A DNA stretch of 8,023 nucleotides from Verrucomicrobiota bacterium. Its GTDB lineage: Bacteria > Verrucomicrobiota > Verrucomicrobiia > Opitutales > Seribacteraceae. The position numbers and the translations under genes were made by a program. The stretch is taken from assembly GCA_014382645.1 (NCBI GenBank), contig JACNJI010000169.1, positions 1 to 8,023 of the forward strand. The letters are read 5' to 3'. This document shows positions 1 to 5,872 of the stretch, piece after piece (position 1 is the first letter of the stretch; every line of letters begins with the position of its first letter). The notes beneath the pieces are model-generated. The model was not told where the DNA came from, did no database searches, and saw only the letters and a program-made list of their open reading frames with translations.

Positions 1-102
1 ATTGAGCTCCGCATCGACGACGAGTTCAACGTCACCATGACTGGACCGGCCACCCGAGTCGGTTCCATGACGCTTGATCCGGAATGCCTAGTCGGGTGTT
101 GA
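1..102 (+). CDS. dapF: Diaminopimelate epimerase, C-terminal tail (partial)
   Basis: Frame 1 is open from the first base of the window and stops at TGA (100-102), giving 33 residues of a protein that begins to the left. The piece contains MTGPATRVGSM preceded by a short beta-strand-like stretch ending in DDEFNV. This resembles the end of DapF, whose last strand normally carries a (L/M)TGPA motif. DapF interconverts LL- and meso-diaminopimelate in the cytoplasm for lysine and peptidoglycan synthesis. The catalytic cysteines would lie outside the window, so the call rests on this tail alone. The gene overlaps the oppositely oriented methyltransferase gene by 15 bases at the 3' ends. Other proteins of the DapF/PrpF fold cannot be excluded. 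Confidence 0.6.
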   Translation: MELRIDDEFNVTMTGPATRVGSMTLDPECLVGC

Positions 103-873
103 CAAGGTCTCGGGCTTCCTCGCGACCCAAAATCGGCATTCGTCCGAAAACTTCCGCACGAGAGCACCCTCATTCGCCAACTGCGATCGCAACGCGTCGA
201 CCTCGACCTTGAAGCCCGCCTCCCTCAGGTCCGACATGACGTCTGCCTTCGTCGGCACGTGAATATAAAGCTTCCCCATATCCGTAGACTCGAAACGATC
301 TCCATACTCGAGTAACTCGGGTATCTGCTTCTCCTTGCGCCAAGCCAATTTCTCACGCTTCCAGAACTTCTTCCACTTGGCGCATTCACGATCATGCGTA
401 GTGAACACGAAGTAACTTCCCGGCCGAAGAACCCTGAATATTTCCGACATGGCTTTACGGCGATTAATTCGAGCGGGAATCTGCATGAGACCATTGAAAC
501 CGAAAACGGCACCGTCAAACAGATCATCCTCGAATGCCAATCTCGTGGCAACAGCTACTCGCAAGTGCACCCCGTAATCCAACGCTCGGCCCAAACGTCG
601 AGCCCTTTCGATCATCTTGCTGGAAAAATCAGTTGCTAGAAGATGTTTATAGCCCGACTCCCTAAGCCCATGGGATATGCACCCGCATCCACAACCGAAT
701 TCCAGTAAACTAGCCAACTTGTCTGGAAAAACTCGTTGAAACACCTTCGACTCGGACTCCCAGAGCCCTATTGAAGTGGCGGCATGGGCGTAATACTCCA
801 AGACCTTTTCACCACAAAAATAATCCCGTACCTTATCGGCATTGACTTTCTCAACTGTCTCCACGGCGACCAT
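88..873 (-). CDS. Class I SAM-dependent methyltransferase
   Basis: The 261-residue protein has the Rossmann-type methyltransferase order. Motif I is at residues 56-67 ([12 protein letters not shown]). The acidic residue at the end of strand 2 is D82 in ATDFSSKM. A motif II-like strand begins at D120 ([14 protein letters not shown]). The post-motif strand after a LRPG turn is at 149-160 ([12 protein letters not shown]). This is the pattern of the Methyltransf_11/25 group, which act on small molecules, lipids or quinone-like substrates; the substrate cannot be told from the sequence. Residues 165-182 are rich in Lys, Arg and Trp and may form part of the substrate cap. The chosen ATG leaves a plausible N-terminal helix before motif I, but no Shine-Dalgarno site precedes it. 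It is transcribed divergently from rplU across a 105-bp gap and converges on the dapF-like tail. Confidence 0.85.
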   Translation of the reverse strand: MVAVETVEKVNADKVRDYFCGEKVLEYYAHAATSIGLWESESKVFQRVFPDKLASLLEFGCGCGCISHGLRESGYKHLLATDFSSKMIERARRLGRALDYGVHLRVAVATRLAFEDDLFDGAVFGFNGLMQIPARINRRKAMSEIFRVLRPGSYFVFTTHDRECAKWKKFWKREKLAWRKEKQIPELLEYGDRFESTDMGKLYIHVPTKADVMSDLREAGFKVEVDALRSQLANEGALVRKFSDECRFWVARKPETLSTPD

Positions 874-933
874 AAGCTAAAAGAGAATGAACGATCGGAA
901 CATTCGGGCAAGAATCTTCTGGTGCCAAATTTC

Positions 934-962
934 TTGCCTCTTTCCCCGAAAATTGTTTTATT
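934..962 (+). promoter_or_regulatory. Candidate sigma70-type promoter for rplU
   Basis: TTGCCT (934-939) and TTTATT (957-962) each match four of six consensus bases and are separated by 17 bases. They lie in the gap between the divergent methyltransferase and rplU, in a locally AT-rich patch. Transcription would begin about 10 bases before the rplU ATG, giving a very short leader. This is a pattern match only; other hexamers in the AT-rich patch could serve. Confidence 0.3.
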
Positions 963-978
963 TAGTATTTTTCCGCAA

Positions 979-1296
979 ATGAAAGCCACGATTGAGACCC
1001 AAGGTAGTCAATTCACCGTAGAGCAAGGCGACAAACTCTTCGTAAACCGTTTCCCTGTATCAACAGAGGGCGACATCATAGATATTGACAAAGTGCTCAT
1101 GCTCATTGACGACGGTAAAACTTCGTTCGGAGCACCCTTCGTCGAAGGCGCCTCCGTCAAGGTCAAGATCCTCGAGAACAAGAGGGCTAAGAAAATCATC
1201 ATATTTAAGAAAAAACGCCGCAAAGGCTACAAACGCCGCAAAGGGCATCGTCAACACATTTCAGTGATTGAAATCGAGTCCATCAACGCCAAGTAA
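979..1296 (+). CDS. rplU: 50S ribosomal protein L21
   Basis: The 105-residue product matches bacterial L21 in length and pattern. It has an N-terminal [18 protein letters not shown] strand region, then [18 protein letters not shown] in the middle. A highly basic stretch follows ([22 protein letters not shown]), and the tail is [14 protein letters not shown]21 binds 23S rRNA in the large subunit. The frame is open upstream to about 784, but that part would overlap the methyltransferase gene and has no L21 character, so the ATG at 979 is chosen because it gives the family's usual N terminus. No Shine-Dalgarno site is visible. rpmA follows after 21 bases, the standard L21-L27 pairing, so the two are very likely co-transcribed. 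Confidence 0.97.
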   Translation: MKATIETQGSQFTVEQGDKLFVNRFPVSTEGDIIDIDKVLMLIDDGKTSFGAPFVEGASVKVKILENKRAKKIIIFKKKRRKGYKRRKGHRQHISVIEIESINAK

Positions 1297-1317
1297 CCCC
1301 AAGAAAAAAGAACAGCC

Positions 1318-1563
1318 ATGGCTCATAAAAAAGGACAAAGCACTTCTAAAAACGGTCGCGACAGCAATAGCAAGCGCCTCGGAGTAAAAAAGTTCGGTAG
1401 CGAAAGCGTCGTAGCGGGCAACATTATCTTGCGTCAGCGCGGAACCAAATACCATCCTGGCAGCAATGTGGGATGTGGACGCGACTTCACTCTTTTCGCC
1501 CTCAAGGACGGCAAGGTGAAATTCGATAGGGAACACCGTAAAGTAAGCGTCGAAACCGCTTAG
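1318..1563 (+). CDS. rpmA: 50S ribosomal protein L27
   Basis: The 81-residue product is a typical L27. It starts directly with [20 protein letters not shown], continues with [25 protein letters not shown], then [26 protein letters not shown]27 sits near the peptidyl-transferase centre with its N-terminal tail reaching toward the tRNA ends. There is no N-terminal extension of the kind cleaved in Firmicutes, so the protein needs only Met removal to expose AHKKG. It lies 21 bases after rplU and 48 bases before the yceH-like gene. The Obg GTPase gene that often follows rpmA is not here. Confidence 0.97.
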   Translation: MAHKKGQSTSKNGRDSNSKRLGVKKFGSESVVAGNIILRQRGTKYHPGSNVGCGRDFTLFALKDGKVKFDREHRKVSVETA

Positions 1564-1579
1564 ATTTACCTCAAGTTTT

Positions 1580-1609
1580 TTTGGGGTTTCCAAAACCCGC
1601 CACCCCAAA
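1580..1609 (+). promoter_or_regulatory. Alternative hairpins between rpmA and yceH
   Basis: Two mutually exclusive stems can be drawn in the 48-base gap. One pairs GGGTTT (1584-1589) with AAACCC (1593-1598) around a 3-base loop. The other pairs TTTGGGG (1580-1586) with CCCCAAA (1603-1609). The larger stem ends two bases before the yceH ATG. The T tract (1576-1582) precedes the stem rather than following it, so this is not a classical intrinsic terminator. It could attenuate readthrough or mask the yceH start; that role is inference. Confidence 0.25.
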
Positions 1610-1611
1610 GC

Positions 1612-2322
1612 ATGGAAGAAGCCCAACCCCGGGAAGAGTCCGAAAGCGAGTTACCCGCACTCGACTTTGAACAGTGTCGAGTACTGGGCTCGTTGATCGA
1701 AAAGGAGTTAACCACTCCCGAGTACTACCCGATGACCCTCAATGCACTCCTGAATGCGTGCAACCAAAAGAACAACAGGAGTCCGAGAGTTAATTTTTCT
1801 GAGGAGCAAGTCTCCCAGGCCATCGACCAGTTGCGGATTAAAGGACTCGCGTTCAGAATGGATCTCGTAGGGTCTCGTGTCCCAAAATTTCAACATCACG
1901 CGGAAAAAACGCTCGACCTGATAAAACCCGAACGAGCTATCATTGCCGAGTTGTTGAATCGGGGTCCCCAAACCGGTGGGCAGTTGCGAAGCCGCGCGAG
2001 TCGCATGTTCGATTTCGAAGGTCTTTCCGATGTGGAAGAAACCGTAACGGAGATGCAAGACCGCGACGAACCGCTCGTCATGGACATGCATCCTGCCCCT
2101 GGTCAAAAGGAACGGCGATGGCGTCACACACTTGCCCCCCCTCCCTCCGTGGAGGAAATCGAGGGTACCACCGTCTACGTACCTGCCCCCGACCCTAGCA
2201 TAGAAAAAGTCGAATCAATGGAGACGGAGTTCAAAGAACTTCGCGACGAAGTCGAAGCTCTACGTTACCAAATTCGTGAAATGTCCGACGACTTTCGCGA
2301 GTTCAAGAAGCAGTTCGATTAG
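1612..2322 (+). CDS. yceH: YceH/UPF0502 (DUF480) family protein
   Basis: The 236-residue protein carries the strongly conserved signatures of the YceH family. These are VLGSLIEKELTTPEYYPMTL (24-43), LNACNQKNNRSP (47-58), SRVPKFQH (88-95), the RGPQTGGQLRSRASRMF block (117-133) and PAPGQKERRW (161-170). Known structures in the family show two winged-helix domains, suggesting nucleic-acid or protein binding. The biochemical role is not established. The C-terminal 40 residues (about 197-236) are charged, with a heptad-like pattern (METEFKELRDEVEALRYQI) suggesting a coiled coil and self-association. The gene follows rpmA closely and probably shares its transcript. Its stop is 24 bases from the stop of the converging fcl gene. 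Confidence 0.92.
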   Translation: MEEAQPREESESELPALDFEQCRVLGSLIEKELTTPEYYPMTLNALLNACNQKNNRSPRVNFSEEQVSQAIDQLRIKGLAFRMDLVGSRVPKFQHHAEKTLDLIKPERAIIAELLNRGPQTGGQLRSRASRMFDFEGLSDVEETVTEMQDRDEPLVMDMHPAPGQKERRWRHTLAPPPSVEEIEGTTVYVPAPDPSIEKVESMETEFKELRDEVEALRYQIREMSDDFREFKKQFD

Positions 2323-2346
2323 ACCGCCTCGCCTCGCTATCTACTA

Positions 2347-3285
2347 TTAGGAATCCCTCAGTTCGCCACTGGCCAACTGTTTTAGAAATTCCTCATAAGT
2401 TCGAGCAATGCCATCCTTCAAGGAAATACTTGGGGACCAACCCGTGCTCAAGATGCGTGATACGTCCATCAATTTTTTGGGATTCCCATCGGGCATGGAA
2501 GTATCCTGTACGATTTCGCCCTCGAATCCTACCGCGTGCATTACCAGCTCAGCCAATTCCCGGATCGAAACGTCTTTCCCGGATCCGACGTTAACCCAAT
2601 CGGGAGGATCCTCTAGTTTCAGAAGATGCACAATAGCCGCCGCCAAATCGCCGACATGCAAAAATTCACGCCGTGGTTTTCCAGTCCCCCAGATGGTAAC
2701 CTCAGGAGCTCCAGCCTCTTTTGCCTCATGAAACTTGCGCATGAGAGCAGGCAACACGTGCGAATTCTCGGGGTGATAATTATCGCCCGGGCCATAAAGG
2801 TTTGTAGGCATTACCGAATGAAAGAGCACGCCGTACTGGTTACGGTAGTGACGGCATAGTTCCAAACCACAGATTTTCGCGATGGCGTACGCCTCGTTCG
2901 TCTTTTCCAAAGTGCCCGTAAGCAAGCACTCCTCTTTCATTGGTTGGGGTGCACCGCGAGGATAAATACATGAACTGCCCAAGTTGAGAAAACGCTTTAC
3001 GCCGTTAATCCAAGACGAGTGGACGAGGTTCAGGTTGATTGCTAAATTTTCTCGTATAAACTCAGCAGGATAAGTGTTGTTGGCGTATATGCCCCCTACC
3101 CTCGCGGCGGCATTCAGAACAACCTCGGGTTTTTCAGAAGCAAGAAAACCGTCCACTGCCGCTTGGTCGTAAAGATCCAGTTCCTCACGCGTCCGGGTGA
3201 GGATCTCCCAACCGCCTTCATCATGGAGGGCTCGGACCACGGCGGAACCGACCATGCCCCGATGTCCCGAAACGAAAATTTTCAT
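2347..3285 (-). CDS. fcl: GDP-L-fucose synthase
   Basis: The 312-residue protein is an NADP-dependent epimerase/reductase of the extended SDR family. It converts GDP-4-keto-6-deoxymannose to GDP-L-fucose in the cytoplasm. It has the GHRGMVGSA nucleotide-binding motif (7-15), [10 protein letters not shown] (60-69), GSSCIYP (103-109) and YAIAK (133-137). [20 protein letters not shown] spans 162-181. The residues equivalent to those characterised in E. coli Fcl are all present: S104, C106, Y133, K137 and H176. The length is close to that of E. coli Fcl. It begins 18 bases after the stop of gmd and is surely in one operon with it. No Shine-Dalgarno site is visible before the ATG. Confidence 0.96.
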   Translation of the reverse strand: MKIFVSGHRGMVGSAVVRALHDEGGWEILTRTREELDLYDQAAVDGFLASEKPEVVLNAAARVGGIYANNTYPAEFIRENLAINLNLVHSSWINGVKRFLNLGSSCIYPRGAPQPMKEECLLTGTLEKTNEAYAIAKICGLELCRHYRNQYGVLFHSVMPTNLYGPGDNYHPENSHVLPALMRKFHEAKEAGAPEVTIWGTGKPRREFLHVGDLAAAIVHLLKLEDPPDWVNVGSGKDVSIRELAELVMHAVGFEGEIVQDTSMPDGNPKKLMDVSRILSTGWSPSISLKDGIARTYEEFLKQLASGELRDS

Positions 3286-3303
3286 GCGAGCATGTCTAGA
3301 GCT

Positions 3304-4317
3304 TCAGGTAGTTGCATTTTTTAAAGCTAGCTCATTCTCAGCCAGTTTCATGTCGGCATCCACCATAATTCGCGCCAATTCCTTGAAGGTCACCTTCGGT
3401 TCCCAGCCCAACTTTTCCTTGGCCTTAGAGGCATCCCCAATCAGTAAGTCAACCTCTGCGGGACGCTCGTATTTCTCGTCAAACCCGACATATTCCTTAC
3501 AATCCAAGCCCAAGTAGGCGAAGGTTTCATCCAAGAACTCTTGCACGGTGTGAGTTTCGTTCGTGGCAATAATGTAATCGTCGGGCTTCTCTTGCTGAAG
3601 CATCAACCACATGGCCTCGACATACTCCTTCGCATAACCCCAGTCGCGCTTGGCATCTAGATTGCCGAGTATCAACTTATTCTGGAGACCCAGTTTTATA
3701 CGTGTGGCGGCACGGGTTATTTTTCGAGTGACAAAAGTTTCCCCGCGTCTGGGAGATTCGTGATTGAACAAAATCCCGCTGCTGGCGTGCAACCCGTAGG
3801 ACTCACGGTAGTTGATCGTCAGCCAATGGGCGAAGACCTTGGCGCAACCATACGGAGAACGAGGCCACAAAGGAGTCGTTTCCTTCTGGGGCACTTCCTG
3901 CACCTTGCCGAACATCTCGGAAGAGGAAGCTTGATAGTAGCGCACTTTTTCCACCAATCCTGCTTCGCGAACCGCTTCTAGGATTCTTACCGCTCCCAAT
4001 CCGGTAATGTCTCCCGTGTACACGGGTACGTCGAAGGAAACGCGCACATGGCTTTGAGCCCCAAGATTATAAATTTCGTCTGGTTGCAATCTGTAGAGCA
4101 ATTTGACCAATTGAACGGCATCAGCCAAGTCTCCGTAATGCAGGAAGAGTCGAGTATCATCCAGCAAGGGATCTTGGTACAGATGATCCAAACGACTTGT
4201 ATTGAAAGTCGACGCCCTCCGCACGATTCCATGCACCTCATACCCCTTTTCCAAGAGGAACTCCGCTAGATACGATCCATCCTGTCCGGTTATACCCGTA
4301 ATCAACGCTTTTTTCAT
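3304..4317 (-). CDS. gmd: GDP-mannose 4,6-dehydratase
   Basis: The 337-residue protein catalyses the first step from GDP-mannose to GDP-L-fucose, producing GDP-4-keto-6-deoxymannose. The NADP-binding [19 protein letters not shown] is at residues 8-26 (GxxGxxG at 8-14). It is followed by [19 protein letters not shown], the SSSEMFG segment (131-137) and the catalytic YxxxK pair Y156/K160 (PYGCAK). The substrate-binding segment [19 protein letters not shown] lies at about 185-203. All are hallmarks of Gmd. The protein is near the short end of the usual 340-370 residue range but shows no internal gap. It is the first gene of the gmd-fcl pair. The product could also feed a GDP-rhamnose branch, but fcl next door points to fucose. 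No Shine-Dalgarno site precedes the ATG. Confidence 0.96.
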   Translation of the reverse strand: MKKALITGITGQDGSYLAEFLLEKGYEVHGIVRRASTFNTSRLDHLYQDPLLDDTRLFLHYGDLADAVQLVKLLYRLQPDEIYNLGAQSHVRVSFDVPVYTGDITGLGAVRILEAVREAGLVEKVRYYQASSSEMFGKVQEVPQKETTPLWPRSPYGCAKVFAHWLTINYRESYGLHASSGILFNHESPRRGETFVTRKITRAATRIKLGLQNKLILGNLDAKRDWGYAKEYVEAMWLMLQQEKPDDYIIATNETHTVQEFLDETFAYLGLDCKEYVGFDEKYERPAEVDLLIGDASKAKEKLGWEPKVTFKELARIMVDADMKLAENELALKNATT

Positions 4318-4405
4318 ACTTGGAACATGCTACTGTTTATATGGGTAACCAGTAAAGAACCGACTCTCTCAAATTCCCGGCATCGAATCCATTTTCCTGT
4401 AAATC

Positions 4406-4427
4406 GATTGTAAGAGAAGGTACAATC
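4406..4427. promoter_or_regulatory. Perfect inverted repeat upstream of gmd, possible operator
   Basis: GATTGTA (4406-4412) and TACAATC (4421-4427) form a perfect 7-bp inverted repeat with an 8-base centre. The repeat lies in the 182-bp gap between the divergent gmd gene and tRNA-Val. The size and symmetry suit a dimeric repressor or activator. Each arm also contains TACAAT, five of six matches to a -10 box, one on each strand, so the element could instead be a back-to-back pair of -10 boxes. No good -35 partner is evident on either strand. The only other -10-like box for gmd is TATAAA on the minus strand (4336-4341), close to the ATG and also lacking a -35. Confidence 0.35.
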
Positions 4428-4451
4428 TTAAATCATCCGGACAACCTTTCG

Positions 4452-4484
4452 TTGACAAGCCACCTTCCATGCTCATTTTAGAAT
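4452..4484 (+). promoter_or_regulatory. Candidate promoter for tRNA-Val and downstream genes
   Basis: A perfect TTGACA (4452-4457) and a TAGAAT (4479-4484, five of six matches to a -10 box) lie just upstream of the tRNA, which would start at 4500. The spacer is 21 bases, longer than the usual 16-18, which weakens the call. The exact -35 and the position of the -10 some 16 bases before the tRNA's first base speak for it. Confidence 0.4.
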
Positions 4485-4499
4485 AGCTTTCTTCAAAGG

Positions 4500-4576
4500 G
4501 GGGGATTAGCTCAGTTGGTTAGAGCGCATGCATGACACGCATGAGGTCGCTGGTTCGAATCCAGTATCTCCCACCA
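4500..4576 (+). tRNA. tRNA-Val (anticodon GAC)
   Basis: A full cloverleaf can be drawn. The acceptor stem GGGGGAT (4500-4506) pairs with ATCTCCC (4566-4572), with one G-T wobble. The D stem is GCTC/GAGC (4509-4512, 4522-4525). The anticodon stem CATGC (4527-4531) pairs with GCATG (4539-4543). The loop ATGACAC has anticodon GAC at 4534-4536, reading the valine codons GUC and GUU. The T arm has the loop TTCGAAT. Discriminator A73 (4573) agrees with valine identity, and CCA is encoded at 4574-4576. A run of seven G begins two bases before the first tRNA base. A 62-residue open reading frame begins 18 bases later with no terminator between. Confidence 0.96.
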
Positions 4577-4594
4577 TTCAATTTCAATAAGGCA

Positions 4595-4783
4595 ATGACT
4601 GAAGAAATAACCACGCAGGCCAAACGAAGAAAAAGTCCCGTCGAGTGGATCATCATCATCGGTCTGGGAACCCTGTTCGCCGTTATTTGGCTATACGCCC
4701 ACTGGAACTTGTCTCGCCAGCCGCCCCACCATAAAGGCCCGCGAGCAATGGAACAACCAGGCAAGGTTTCTCCTCAGCCATGA
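4595..4783 (+). CDS. Small single-span membrane protein, unknown function
   Basis: I do not recognise this 62-residue protein. It has a short polar N terminus with a basic cluster (KRRK, residues 10-13). One hydrophobic segment follows at about residues 17-37 (VEWIIIIGLGTLFAVIWLY core), then a Pro- and charge-containing tail (RQPPHHKGPR and on). By the positive-inside rule the N terminus would be cytoplasmic and the tail periplasmic. The frame is open back into the tRNA, so the ATG at 4595 is chosen as the first one beyond the tRNA; a weak AAGG lies only three bases upstream of it. Its TGA overlaps the ATG of the following SDR gene (ATGA at 4780-4783), a typical translational-coupling junction. 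That overlap and the sensible membrane topology argue that it is real. Confidence 0.65.
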   Translation: MTEEITTQAKRRKSPVEWIIIIGLGTLFAVIWLYAHWNLSRQPPHHKGPRAMEQPGKVSPQP

Positions 4784-5472
4784 TCTCCGTACCGGCAGGC
4801 GTTGTCTGCATTACGGGATGCTCCCGCGGATTGGGTCGTGCCATGGCTCTGGCATTCGCTCGGCTAGGATGGCAAGTGGCTGGTTGCGCAAGAACCGTAG
4901 AAGCGATTGCAACTCTGGCTGAAGACTTAGGCAATCCTCACATCTTCCAAGCGGTAGACGTGACCAAGGATGCCGCCATGCAATCATTCGCGAAAACCGT
5001 CATCGACAACCTCGGCGCACCGAACCTGCTCGTCAACAACGCAGCCCTCATTAACGCCAATGCTCCGCTAAAGGATATTTCCCCCGAGGAGTTCGCAAAC
5101 ATTCTCGCTGTAAACCTCGGTGGTGTTCACCACTCCATTCGCGCCTTCCTTCCGGCCATGGAAGATGCCGAGCGTGGCGTCATCGTCAATTTCAGCTCAT
5201 ACTGGGGTCGCTCCACGGCACCCGAGGTAGCTCCTTACTGCAGCACCAAATGGGCGATTGAAGGTCTTACCCAAGCCCTTTCCCAGGAATTGCCGATCGG
5301 TCTCGCAGCAGTAGCCTTCAATCCGGGGATCATCGACACCGACATGCTCCGTTCCTGCTTCGGGGAAACCGCCGGAGACTATCATTCCCCCGAGGAGTGG
5401 GCGAAGAAGGCAGTACCCGCCTTGGCAAACTTAGGTCCGAAAGACAACGGAAGTTCCGTCACGGCACCCTAG
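4780..5472 (+). CDS. Short-chain dehydrogenase/reductase (classical SDR)
   Basis: The 230-residue protein has every landmark of a classical NAD(P)-dependent SDR. These are the cofactor glycine motif TGCSRGLG (12-19), the D60 region (VDVT), NNAA (86-89), N112 in VNLGG, S140 in NFSSYWG, and the YxxxK pair Y153/K157. NPG follows at 181-183. R16 in the glycine loop and the CARTVE stretch after strand 2 hint at NADP preference, though this is uncertain. The substrate cannot be predicted. It starts inside the stop of the small membrane-protein gene (ATGA overlap) and has no good Shine-Dalgarno site of its own, so it probably relies on coupled translation. A decayed relative follows directly downstream. 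Confidence 0.92.
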   Translation: MISVPAGVVCITGCSRGLGRAMALAFARLGWQVAGCARTVEAIATLAEDLGNPHIFQAVDVTKDAAMQSFAKTVIDNLGAPNLLVNNAALINANAPLKDISPEEFANILAVNLGGVHHSIRAFLPAMEDAERGVIVNFSSYWGRSTAPEVAPYCSTKWAIEGLTQALSQELPIGLAAVAFNPGIIDTDMLRSCFGETAGDYHSPEEWAKKAVPALANLGPKDNGSSVTAP

Positions 5473-5489
5473 GTCTACTATGCTAGGAT

Positions 5490-5870
5490 TCTCACGAACC
5501 GCAAGCATTCGGAACTAAACCTTCGATCAAAGAACTGTTTCGAAGCCCGAGTCCTTCCAGAGGAAACAAATCTACTCGTCTTCTCTTTAAACCTCGGCGG
5601 TATCCATAACTCCATTAGAGCCTTTCTCCCCTATATGGAAAAAGCCCGGAGTGTAGTCATCGCCAACTTCAGTTCTTCCCAAGGACAATCGAATGCCCTT
5701 GAAGCGGTTCCTTTCAGCACTACAAAGTAAGGCAATAAGTGGTTTGCAGTAGTCGACTCGCCTTTATCAATACCGATATCTTCCGCACCTGCTTCGTGTC
5801 CGAAGCGTTAAGGTAACCTTTTATCCCGACGGGATGGGAACAAGGGGGGGCCAAGTTAGCTAGGCTGCAG
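5490..5870 (+). pseudogene. Decayed second copy of the upstream SDR gene
   Basis: No intact gene lies in these roughly 400 bases. Reading from 5590 gives NLGGIHNSIRAFLPYMEKAR and on to FSTTK, then TAA (5728-5730). This aligns without gaps to residues 112-157 of the intact SDR, and I count 28 identities in 46. After the stop about 43 bases are missing. The alignment resumes in another frame at 5760 (AFINTDIFRTCF against GIIDTDMLRSCF) and crosses a second stop (5814-5816). It ends with an IPTGWE...KLARL stretch (about 5823-5867) resembling SPEEWAKKAVPALANL. Upstream, LPEE (5554-5565) matches the SPEE region of the intact gene. Patchy similarity back to about 5490 (GAACCG...AACT) may be remains of the N-terminal half. 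The catalytic Tyr is Phe and the cofactor loop is gone, so it cannot encode a working SDR. The left boundary is approximate. Confidence 0.85.
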
Positions 5871-5872
5871 GA

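Noticed and set aside
225..639. Open frames on both strands within the methyltransferase gene
   Set aside because: Their composition is unlike protein families, and they lie wholly within a well-supported gene in another frame.
784..978. In-frame upstream extension of rplU
   Set aside because: It overlaps the methyltransferase gene on the other strand and has no L21 character; the ATG at 979 gives the exact family N terminus.
4519..4934. Minus-strand open frames opposite the tRNA, membrane peptide and SDR
   Set aside because: One runs across the tRNA and the other is antisense to the SDR cofactor-binding region; neither has coding character.
5468..5487. CCTAG/CTAGG inverted repeat at the SDR stop
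   Set aside because: Five-base arms around ten bases with no following T tract are within chance expectation.
5823..5835. Palindrome ATCCCGACGGGAT as a terminator for either converging gene
   Set aside because: The stem is only about five base pairs with a 3-base loop, no T tract follows on either strand, and it falls within the decayed SDR sequence.
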